A stretch of DNA of 46,359 bases from a virus, in IMG/VR virus record IMGVR_UViG_3300045999_002334, positions 1 through 46,359 of that record, one strand, 5' to 3'. The position numbers and the translations under genes are program-made. The notes beneath the pieces are model-generated. The model worked only from the letters and a program-made list of their open reading frames with translations. It ran no database searches and was not told where the DNA came from. The first letter of the stretch is position 1, and each line of letters begins with the position of its first letter. Shown here piece after piece: positions 41,085 to 46,359 of this stretch.

Positions 41085-41860
41085 TAATCTTTCCTTGGTA
41101 GCTTACCGCTAAACGTGTACGTGCCGGTGTGCCCAAAGCTAGCCCATGGTGCGGCATATACCTTGAACCCTGCTTCCCGTGCGATCTTGCAGAAGTGGTA
41201 GTCCTCGGACAGCAGGCGGTTGCTCTCTTCATCAATGCTGGTTGCAAAGTATTCTTTGATAATCTTTACCTGACGCACCGTATCAACCGCATGGTACATG
41301 TCGTTGGTATAGCTTGGCACCTTGTCGGCTAAGTCTTCAAATACCTTACGCTTGATAAGCATAAAGCCTGTGCCACCATTGGCAATCTCCATAGCATCAG
41401 TTATTTTGCCAGTAGTAGATGCAGTACCATGGGGCAGGTTGACTACAAAGGCGCCTGTAAAGTTACTTAGCTGATCGGGTGGTACGCCACGCTTAACCGC
41501 CTCTGTTACCTCAACCCAGTTGATCTCTTTCTTGGGGTACACGCCGCAGATAATATCCTTATCGGCCTTGACCATGAGGGGAATGTCGTTGGGATTAAAA
41601 CTGATGTCAGCGTCAATGAACATCAGGTGGGTAGCATCCGTCTCCAAGAAGTCATAAGCCATGCTGTTACGAGCACGCGTGATAAGGCTTTCGTTCATCA
41701 TAAAGCTAAAGAACATCTGTATTTGATTAGCCCCACATACACCAACGAGTTGCATAATGCCGGAGGTGTACATGCCGGTACACATACCGCCGTACATTGG
41801 TGTGGCTACAAACAGTTTAGTCTGTGGTATTGCTGTTGTTACTGTAATTGCGTTGCTCAT
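41084..41860 (-). CDS. GT-A glycosyltransferase-like protein
   Basis: A 258-residue protein. ATG 41860 is preferred: it has GGAG 5 bases upstream and overlaps the previous stop as ATGA; ATG 41872 would put the start inside that gene. Motifs are TKLFVATPMYGGMCTG (about 14-29), RARNSMAYDFL (63-73), THLMFIDADISF with D83 and D85 as the metal-binding DxD, a GGTGFMLIKRKVF acceptor-side helix, and EDYHFCKIAREAGFKVYAAP near the end. It probably transfers a sugar from a nucleotide donor. It shares one base with the FkbM gene downstream. Confidence 0.75.
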   Translation of the reverse strand: MSNAITVTTAIPQTKLFVATPMYGGMCTGMYTSGIMQLVGVCGANQIQMFFSFMMNESLITRARNSMAYDFLETDATHLMFIDADISFNPNDIPLMVKADKDIICGVYPKKEINWVEVTEAVKRGVPPDQLSNFTGAFVVNLPHGTASTTGKITDAMEIANGGTGFMLIKRKVFEDLADKVPSYTNDMYHAVDTVRQVKIIKEYFATSIDEESNRLLSEDYHFCKIAREAGFKVYAAPWASFGHTGTYTFSGKLPRKD

Positions 41861-42555
41861 TTGTTTCTCCATGGTAAGTTTACGTACGCTCTTTTCATTA
41901 CTTCATTTCCTTCTTCAAACATTTTCATCAGGCGTTCAGGCGCTCGATAGTTAACTGTGGCTTCTCCGGTACAGCCAAAGCTAGGCAACGCTTTTGCGAC
42001 TGCTTTGTATAGCACCCTATCGGCACCCCATTGTCCGTAAAAATGATGTGCCACACTAACCAAGTAATCCCGCCTAAAGCAATAACAATTAGTATCAACA
42101 AAATTGATAGTGTGGTCATAAAACGTCGGGTACCTACCGAGCGCCTCGCAATCATCGTCAAAGACATATTCGCCTTGTTCATTAATAATCTTTCTTAGTG
42201 AGTACGACCACATAAGGTCTTTTGATTTGATCTTAGCGATCATGGTTTCTACATGGTTAGGTTCAAACCAGTTGTCCTCATCCAAGAATAGAATGTAGTC
42301 GGCGTTTACCATCAGAGGCATAGCGGCATAGACTCGGTGCCCGTACCAACCGCCACCGCCTACGTTTTCAGGTAGCATCATGGTTAAAGTTCTAGTCCAA
42401 TCATATTTAATCTCAGCCATGTCTTGAGCCGCTTTTGCACCATCTATTACAACAAGGTGTTCAGTAAATACGGTTTGGTTGTTTACGCTTTCTATTGCCT
42501 GCACCACCGTACTCTTCCCAGTAGTCGGGGTAATGACCATGATGCGCTCAGACAT
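41857..42555 (-). CDS. Family 2 glycosyltransferase
   Basis: A 232-residue GT-A enzyme. The N-terminal donor-binding strand-loop is MVITPTTGKSTVVQAIESV (6-24) and HLVVIDGA follows. The metal site is ILFLDEDNWFEPNH with D92-E93-D94. A GGGGWYGHRVYAAMP loop (about 66-80) and CYCFRRDYL (later acceptor region) are GT2-typical. It ends in an ATGA overlap with the next glycosyltransferase and overlaps the small upstream gene by eight bases. The sugar and acceptor are not predictable. Confidence 0.8.
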   Translation of the reverse strand: MSERIMVITPTTGKSTVVQAIESVNNQTVFTEHLVVIDGAKAAQDMAEIKYDWTRTLTMMLPENVGGGGWYGHRVYAAMPLMVNADYILFLDEDNWFEPNHVETMIAKIKSKDLMWSYSLRKIINEQGEYVFDDDCEALGRYPTFYDHTINFVDTNCYCFRRDYLVSVAHHFYGQWGADRVLYKAVAKALPSFGCTGEATVNYRAPERLMKMFEEGNEVMKRAYVNLPWRNK

Positions 42556-42709
42556 TACTAATATCCCTTTCCTTAATCATGGCATCAGCTATTTCGTAGG
42601 CACGTTTAACCGCCACCTGATCCCATGTCTTTTCTGAAGTATCAAACTTCCAATCGCCAGCGCATATACCAGCCATAATCTTTGCAGCAAATTCATCTCT
42701 TAAGTTCAT
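42548..42709 (-). CDS. Small acidic hypothetical protein
   Basis: A 53-residue protein (MNLRDEFAAKIMAGICAGDW...). ATG 42709 overlaps the radical SAM stop as ATGA and has GAGGA upstream; a longer reading from 42739 lies inside that gene. It is helical and acidic, with WDQVAVKRAYEIADAMIKER at the C-terminus, a pattern common in small phage proteins. It could be an accessory protein of the neighbouring enzymes, but no evidence beyond position exists. Confidence 0.65.
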   Translation of the reverse strand: MNLRDEFAAKIMAGICAGDWKFDTSEKTWDQVAVKRAYEIADAMIKERDISNV

Positions 42710-43569
42710 ATCTTCCTCACGTTCTCGCACGACTTGCAAATACTACACTTATCAAAACCATCGGCCTCGTTCATCTTAATGATCTGCGCTAGCTTCTCGC
42801 CCTGCATCATCTCTTCGTAGGTCTGTTCCAACAAGTTGCCAATCACATGCTTGAGGTTGTAGTCCATACAGCACAGAACCACATCACCATTTGGAAGTAA
42901 GACGTTCCTATCGTAGAAGGGGGTAGATGCACAAGTTAACGGGAACGTGTTGTGTGGCGTGATGCTTAGCGCTTGTCCTTTAACTTGCTCAGGGTCTAGG
43001 CTATCTGCCCTTGTATGCCCTTGCCAACCAGCCAACTGCTTAACATATGGGTGCAAGAACTCATGCACTACGCCTGATTTGTCCATAGTCATAGCGCCAA
43101 TACCGCATGGCACCTGTGTCTTAATCATGACTTCAAAGGCGTTCATCCATTCGGTTGTTGGTTTCCACCCTTTCATGTTGCCGTTGTTGTCAGGCAAGTG
43201 AAGCATCACTACTTCGACTTGGTCAGGGTGTGTCTCCAATACCTTGCGCACTTTCTCGGGGTCAGTCATGCCGTACAAGGTGGTATAGATTGCTACTTTA
43301 AAACCCATGTACAAAACCGTCTCCAGCATAGCGGTGCATGATGGGTTAGCCCAAGGCTCAGACATACCCGAGAAGTCGATGCGTGTGTTCTTGGGTAGCT
43401 TGGTAAGCACCTTCATCAAATCAACAGGTTGCATGTACTTGGTATCCGTACCGTATTGCGTACGCAAGTTATCTTGTGGGCAAAACGTACACATCAACGG
43501 GCAACCAATCATGGTGGTAAGTTCCATGACAGGCCCATCGTGGTGCACGATTCCATACTTTTCTCTCAT
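42706..43569 (-). CDS. Radical SAM / SPASM-type enzyme
   Basis: A 287-residue radical SAM protein. The cluster motif is C23-P-L-M-C27-T-F-C30 (CX3CX2C). SGMSEPW (67-73) fits the SAM-binding GGEP-like position. The C-terminal SPASM-like part has C213, then VLLPNGDVVLCCMDY (C233, C234), GNLLEQTYEEMM, and the trio C275, C278, C281, enough ligands for an auxiliary cluster. Such enzymes mature peptides or modify sugars and other small molecules. Located between a fucosyltransferase and two glycosyltransferases, a role in sugar modification is suggested, but peptide substrates are possible. Confidence 0.85.
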   Translation of the reverse strand: MREKYGIVHHDGPVMELTTMIGCPLMCTFCPQDNLRTQYGTDTKYMQPVDLMKVLTKLPKNTRIDFSGMSEPWANPSCTAMLETVLYMGFKVAIYTTLYGMTDPEKVRKVLETHPDQVEVVMLHLPDNNGNMKGWKPTTEWMNAFEVMIKTQVPCGIGAMTMDKSGVVHEFLHPYVKQLAGWQGHTRADSLDPEQVKGQALSITPHNTFPLTCASTPFYDRNVLLPNGDVVLCCMDYNLKHVIGNLLEQTYEEMMQGEKLAQIIKMNEADGFDKCSICKSCENVRKI

Positions 43570-44426
43570 GCCATCTCCTTTACTACGTTGTGTACAAACG
43601 CAAGCGCTTCGTTAAGGCTTGGTTCTTTCTTGAGTAGCGGTTGCTCGTACATGGTTTTGTACAGATCTTGGTTACTGTCCACATCGGCGATCAGCTTAAC
43701 AAACTCATTCATGTTCCGTAGCCGTTGGTAATTCAAAAAGGCATGGGCATTGAAGTCAGCGTCCATGTCACCGCTATAAATAGGCACAGTCAGTCCTGCA
43801 TACGCATCGACCAGCTTCTCCGTAACGTAGCCGTCATACACCGAGTTCTCAGGGCATAAGCAGAACTTGTACTCAGGTAACACAGCGAACTTAGACTTGC
43901 GCAATGAGTTGCCAAACATGTTGCCATACCCTTCTATGGTTTTGTACTGCGAGATACTGTTGAACATGTTGATGCGTAGGCTCTCAGGATTACCAGCGAT
44001 CATGGCGCAGAACTTACTCTTAATACTCATGTCCAGTCGCCTGCCGTTGGTAAGGCTGTTGATGGGAATCAGTTGCTCGTAACCATGGTTGTTAGCCCCA
44101 ACACGCCGTTGCTTCTGCGTAAAGCCGGGCCATGCCAACCGAGCGTACCATAGTGGCAGTCTGAAGTTCCTGCCGCCGTACGTATCGTAGTCAAACGACA
44201 GCGAGTAGTCGTACCCAGCATAACTAGGACGCATGTTCTCGCCGATGTACATGATGGTCTTTCGTGATTCTGCCTGTACATTACCAAACACCGAACTAAT
44301 AACTACGTCCGCTTCGTATGGGTTGTTTGTGTACTCGATGCCACCCAGCGCCGTGTTAAAGAAGAAGTCAAAGAAGTCTCCGTCAAAGGCGCCATCCCAA
44401 AAATTAATCACGCATACCTTTTTCAA
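43566..44426 (-). CDS. GT10-type fucosyltransferase
   Basis: A 286-residue protein that begins at TTG 44426. That start is supported by a strong GAGGAGG site eight bases upstream and a TTGA overlap with the preceding stop; no closer ATG exists. GT10 signatures: MYIGENMRPSYAGYDYSLSF (59-78) and FCLCPENSVYDGYVTEKLVD (188-207; E193-N194-S195, Y200, T202-E203-K204), then GLTVPIYSGD. Family members transfer fucose from GDP-fucose to GlcNAc in Lewis-type or O-antigen glycans. It opens the glycan-modification block. No GDP-fucose pathway genes are nearby, so donor would come from the host. Confidence 0.85.
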   Translation of the reverse strand: MKKVCVINFWDGAFDGDFFDFFFNTALGGIEYTNNPYEADVVISSVFGNVQAESRKTIMYIGENMRPSYAGYDYSLSFDYDTYGGRNFRLPLWYARLAWPGFTQKQRRVGANNHGYEQLIPINSLTNGRRLDMSIKSKFCAMIAGNPESLRINMFNSISQYKTIEGYGNMFGNSLRKSKFAVLPEYKFCLCPENSVYDGYVTEKLVDAYAGLTVPIYSGDMDADFNAHAFLNYQRLRNMNEFVKLIADVDSNQDLYKTMYEQPLLKKEPSLNEALAFVHNVVKEMA

Positions 44427-44590
44427 AATGGTGCCTCCTCAAAGTTGTATTGCTCGGGTTCTTTTTTAGGTGTACGGAAAAGCTTGTACGTCCAGTCAGG
44501 TTTGTTTGCTATCAATGCTTTCGCTTCCTCCAGCCTGCGGACCACGCGCATCTTGTCGCCGTCTTCGTTGTATATCGAGTATAGGTTCAT
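44423..44590 (-). CDS. Small hypothetical protein upstream of the fucosyltransferase
   Basis: A 55-residue ORF (MNLYSIYNEDGDKMRVVRRL..., tail YNFEEAPF). It has the look of many small phage proteins: a short beta start, a helix (RRLEEAKALIANKPDWTYKL), and an acidic-aromatic end. Its stop overlaps the TTG of the next gene. It carries the ribosome site for that gene within its coding end. Its own ribosome site is not obvious. Function unknown. Confidence 0.65.
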   Translation of the reverse strand: MNLYSIYNEDGDKMRVVRRLEEAKALIANKPDWTYKLFRTPKKEPEQYNFEEAPF

Positions 44591-44681
44591 ATGATTTTAG
44601 TTTAGTAAATACCGGTATTGTTGGTGGTAGTAACCGCATCGCTTCGTCCAGCACTTCTATCAGCAATGCCATGTTCCTCAT
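44496..44681 (-). CDS. Possible small ORF overlapping the previous gene
   Basis: A 61-residue reading (MRNMALLIEVLDEAMRLLPP...) with AAAGG seven bases upstream of the ATG. It overlaps the 55-aa ORF by 95 bases in another frame, and its second half (DIQRRRRQDARGPQAGGSE) looks like out-of-frame translation. The N-terminal 35 residues could be real, possibly as the remains of a longer gene. Otherwise 44591-44691 is about 100 bases of leader. Confidence 0.3.
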   Translation of the reverse strand: MRNMALLIEVLDEAMRLLPPTIPVFTKLKSYEPILDIQRRRRQDARGPQAGGSESIDSKQT

Positions 44682-44691
44682 TACACTACCT

Positions 44692-44922
44692 TTATGCTCT
44701 TGCTAGTGAAGGCGCCAGCAAAAGGACAAACAACCCAACCGCCAAGAAGCCAATATAAATACGCCACACCAGCTTGTTACGCCTGTACTGCGCAGTGTTT
44801 CCTACGAGAGCGTGTTGTAGTAAGAGCATGTCGTTGTCATACTCAACGTACTTTGGTTTGAGTGGGTTCGCATCATAGTTTGAACCGATTAGTACTTTCC
44901 CTGTGTTATATGGTGTGTTCAT
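44692..44922 (-). CDS. Small single-span membrane protein
   Basis: A 76-residue protein. Residues 1-50 are soluble and polar (LIGSNYDANPLKPKYVEYDN, then LLLQHALVGNTAQYRRNK). Residues about 51-71 form one membrane helix (LVWRIYIGFLAVGLFVLLLA), with a short Arg/Ala tail. The Arg/Lys cluster before the helix suggests the N-terminal part stays in the cytoplasm. It could act at the host inner membrane early in infection; no family known. Confidence 0.65.
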   Translation of the reverse strand: MNTPYNTGKVLIGSNYDANPLKPKYVEYDNDMLLLQHALVGNTAQYRRNKLVWRIYIGFLAVGLFVLLLAPSLARA

Positions 44923-44923
44923 T

Positions 44924-45106
44924 TTATTTTCCTAGTGAGATTGTTCCGGGTGTCCACAAGCTAGGCACCGATCTGTGTTCATCAATACGTTGTGCAAAGG
45001 GGTGTGGCGTAGGCACGTAGGGTTTAAAGTTGTTGCCTGTGCGTGACTTGGCAATCTTGAACTCGTCGGGTTGTGGTTTGTATGTTTCAAAGTTAGCTTG
45101 CTTCAT
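44924..45106 (-). CDS. Small basic hypothetical protein
   Basis: A 60-residue protein with few hydrophobic residues and many Pro/Lys (FETYKPQPDEFKIAKSRTGN, then SVPSLWTPGTISLGK). It is likely disordered. The start overlaps the previous stop as ATGA, and the next gene starts one base after its stop. No motif recognised. Confidence 0.6.
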   Translation of the reverse strand: MKQANFETYKPQPDEFKIAKSRTGNNFKPYVPTPHPFAQRIDEHRSVPSLWTPGTISLGK

Positions 45107-45339
45107 TGTATAGTCCTGTTCTTTATTGTGTTAGTAATTGTTTCACCTACTTGTGCGGCAGTTTCAATCAACAGCAACGGCAGATTTGTTTCGTCCATGT
45201 TAAGTCCGTACACTTTAACGCTGTCACTTGCTTCATCAACGACAATCACAACTGCTGAATGTGTTGAGTCTTCAACTGTGCACAAGGCCAACTGCTTTAC
45301 TACAAAGTCATACGCTTGCTCTTTGGTTCCTTGTTTCAT
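45103..45339 (-). CDS. Hypothetical protein
   Basis: A 78-residue protein with a helical start (QAYDFVVKQLALC), a short beta pair (SAVVIVVDEASDSVKVYGLN), and a helical end (LPLLLIETAAQVGETITNTI). This alpha-beta-alpha outline is common among small phage proteins. Both ends overlap neighbours by four bases. Role unknown. Confidence 0.65.
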   Translation of the reverse strand: MKQGTKEQAYDFVVKQLALCTVEDSTHSAVVIVVDEASDSVKVYGLNMDETNLPLLLIETAAQVGETITNTIKNRTIQ

Positions 45340-45623
45340 CCTATGTCCCTCAGTAAGGTTGATACGTCGTCGATGTTGTCTTCATTCACCACCAAGACGA
45401 ACCCTTGCGCCTGCTTGATCTTACCCATCTCGGCTTGTTGTAGCGGTGTGGGCTTGTTAGTACCCGCCTTACACTCGATAGCAACGAATACACCCCGATA
45501 ACAACACACAATATCAGGAACCCCACTACGCCCATAGCCACCAGTAGCAGGGAAGAAATAGTAAGCGCCGTTCTTTTTAAGTACATCGACGACTTTCTTT
45601 TTAACTTTGGCTTCGGGTGTCAT
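45336..45623 (-). CDS. VRR-NUC domain nuclease
   Basis: A 95-residue stand-alone VRR-NUC protein. After a helix (VKKKVVDVLKKNG) come YYFFPATGGYGRSGVPDIVC (P36-D37), VFVAIECKAG (E50 and K52), and TPLQQAEM (Q63). Together these form the PD-(D/E)XK active site. Stand-alone phage forms can cut branched DNA, so it may act as a junction resolvase or nicking enzyme. It overlaps both neighbours and is one of three nuclease-like genes in this operon. Confidence 0.85.
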   Translation of the reverse strand: MTPEAKVKKKVVDVLKKNGAYYFFPATGGYGRSGVPDIVCCYRGVFVAIECKAGTNKPTPLQQAEMGKIKQAQGFVLVVNEDNIDDVSTLLRDIG

Positions 45624-45804
45624 AGCGTTTCCTTACCTCATCAAGCCGTTGCAGACAGACAACGATTAGGTTTAGTTGTTGGTTAAGAACCTCCTGATCG
45701 TTTACCCGATAGGCCTTGAGTGCAATGATTACCTCAGCTTCAAGGTTACACAGGGCGGCGTTCTCACGCATCATTGCTAGGATTTCATTTTCTGACATAG
45801 GCAT
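45601..45804 (-). CDS. Small helical hypothetical protein
   Basis: A 67-residue, fully helical protein (MSENEILAMMRENAALCNLE..., then LNQQLNLIVVCLQRLDEVRK). Start ATG 45804 or ATG 45798 are both possible; each lies within the end of the winged-helix gene (20 or 14 bases of overlap). It overlaps the VRR-NUC gene by 23 bases. It may form a small helical bundle. Function unknown. Confidence 0.55.
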   Translation of the reverse strand: MPMSENEILAMMRENAALCNLEAEVIIALKAYRVNDQEVLNQQLNLIVVCLQRLDEVRKRYDTRSQS

Positions 45805-46084
45805 GCTTCAACTCCTCAAGTAGTTTATTACCACGTGCACCGACAGTAAGCTCCATGTTGCGCCCGTCTTCTATTTCCCTGCGTTGCAGTATTAACTTCT
45901 TACTAACTGCCTGCTTGAGATACTTATGCGCTGTTGCAGGGGACATGATCTTTTGCCGATCAGCCATCTCTAGTACACGCGTGGTGTTCATACTGCCTAG
46001 CTTGTTTACCATGCCGACAATATACTCCTCGTATACAGTGATGCCATACTTATCCCGTATCGGGTTTGTTTCAAATGTGTTCAT
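45785..46084 (-). CDS. Winged-helix DNA-binding protein
   Basis: A 99-residue protein with a MarR/winged-helix outline. Helices YEEYIVGMVNKLGSMNTTRV and EMADRQKIMSPATAHKYLKQ (recognition helix about 50-62) are followed by a wing (KKLILQRREIEDGRNMELTV) and a final helix (ARGNKLLEELKHAY). It is probably a dimeric or monomeric transcription regulator acting early. It stands near the head of the visible leftward operon, upstream of all replication genes. Confidence 0.75.
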   Translation of the reverse strand: MNTFETNPIRDKYGITVYEEYIVGMVNKLGSMNTTRVLEMADRQKIMSPATAHKYLKQAVSKKLILQRREIEDGRNMELTVGARGNKLLEELKHAYVRK

Positions 46085-46093
46085 GTAAACCTC

Positions 46094-46357
46094 TTAGAAA
46101 TTAAACTTACTTAGTATGTCATCGACCTGCGTCTTGACCTCGGTGCGTGCACCAATGTCTTTGCGTAAGTCTTTCACGTCTACGTTGCCAATCGCTTTGA
46201 GCAGGGCTTTGCGTGCTTCACTCAACTGATGATCGTTGATGACGTTAAGAGACTGCGCCATCTCACACAAGTCATGCGCCCCCTCCAGCAATGAGTCGTG
46301 GAACTTACGAGGTACGGCTTCACCACTAACGTAGTCAACCGTTAGCCTGTCCGACAT
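46094..46357 (-). CDS. Hypothetical protein at the window edge
   Basis: An 87-residue protein (MSDRLTVDYVSGEAVPRKFH...). It has an acidic first part and a long helical remainder (QLSEARKALLKAIGNVDVKD, then TEVKTQVDDILSKFNF). The ATG is two bases from the window end, so a longer upstream reading cannot be excluded. No family recognised. It leads the operon as far as can be seen. Confidence 0.6.
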   Translation of the reverse strand: MSDRLTVDYVSGEAVPRKFHDSLLEGAHDLCEMAQSLNVINDHQLSEARKALLKAIGNVDVKDLRKDIGARTEVKTQVDDILSKFNF

Positions 46358-46359
46358 AC

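Noticed and set aside
40443-44426. DNA hypermodification pathway.
   Set aside because: Glycosyltransferases near a polymerase can modify DNA bases, but no hydroxymethylase, thymidylate synthase-like or base-kinase gene is present, and the GT10 and FkbM families act on glycans.
1-46359. tRNA genes, integrase, attachment site, insertion sequences.
   Set aside because: No cloverleaf, recombinase motif, flanking duplication or transposase was seen on either strand by reading; a covariance-model tRNA scan could not be run.

Overview
The window is part of the genome of a tailed double-stranded DNA phage, most likely short-tailed (podovirus-like), infecting a Gram-negative bacterium. Evidence for this is a two-arm layout of virion genes against replication genes, connector and nozzle-like proteins without a recognisable tape measure or sheath, a T7 gp13-like GNAT-fold protein beside very large internal virion proteins, a family A DNA polymerase with a primase-helicase, and a GH108 endolysin with a 3TM-type holin. 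No integrase, tRNA, portal, terminase or capsid gene was recognised. The head genes probably lie before base 1, so this is not a complete genome. The gene style resembles uncultured aquatic phages; the host cannot be named from the sequence.

Right-facing arm (1-29,698, + strand): two head-tail adaptor-like proteins with small basic proteins between them (29-2,368), then about 9.5 kb of tail-fibre/adhesin genes (2,388-11,926). Many of these share a compact motif around a conserved Arg-Pro and [RK][YW]NT, and four carry long poly-glycine domains. Next come a small zinc-ribbon protein, the lysis cassette (two membrane proteins and a GH108 muramidase, 12,129-13,436), a nozzle-like structural protein (13,442), a jelly-roll-like protein (15,602), and an internal/ejection protein cluster (16,323-29,698). 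That cluster ends in a 2,973-residue protein with a zincin-like HExxGH site and a C-terminal region like those of phage large polyvalent proteins.

The arms converge at 29,699-29,859, which holds two back-to-back intrinsic terminators. Left-facing arm (46,357 to 29,860, - strand): a tightly packed early/replication operon, mostly joined by ATGA overlaps. In transcription order it has small genes with a winged-helix protein and a VRR-NUC nuclease; a glycan-modification block (GT10-type fucosyltransferase, radical SAM/SPASM enzyme, two GT-A glycosyltransferases, FkbM methyltransferase); DNA polymerase A; an SprT-like metalloprotease; a RecB/Cas4-type Fe-S nuclease; an HNH protein; an SNF2-type helicase; a coiled-coil protein; a zinc-binding candidate ssDNA-binding protein; a 50-residue secreted Cys-rich peptide; an HTH regulator; and an AEP primase-helicase.

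Points of most interest are the glycan/radical-SAM block inside the replication operon, the Leu at the position equivalent to E. coli Pol I 762, the giant zincin-containing ejection protein, the duplicated poly-glycine adhesin array, and three genes shorter than 60 codons (Cys-rich peptide, 55-aa ORF before the primase, 55-aa ORF before the fucosyltransferase).
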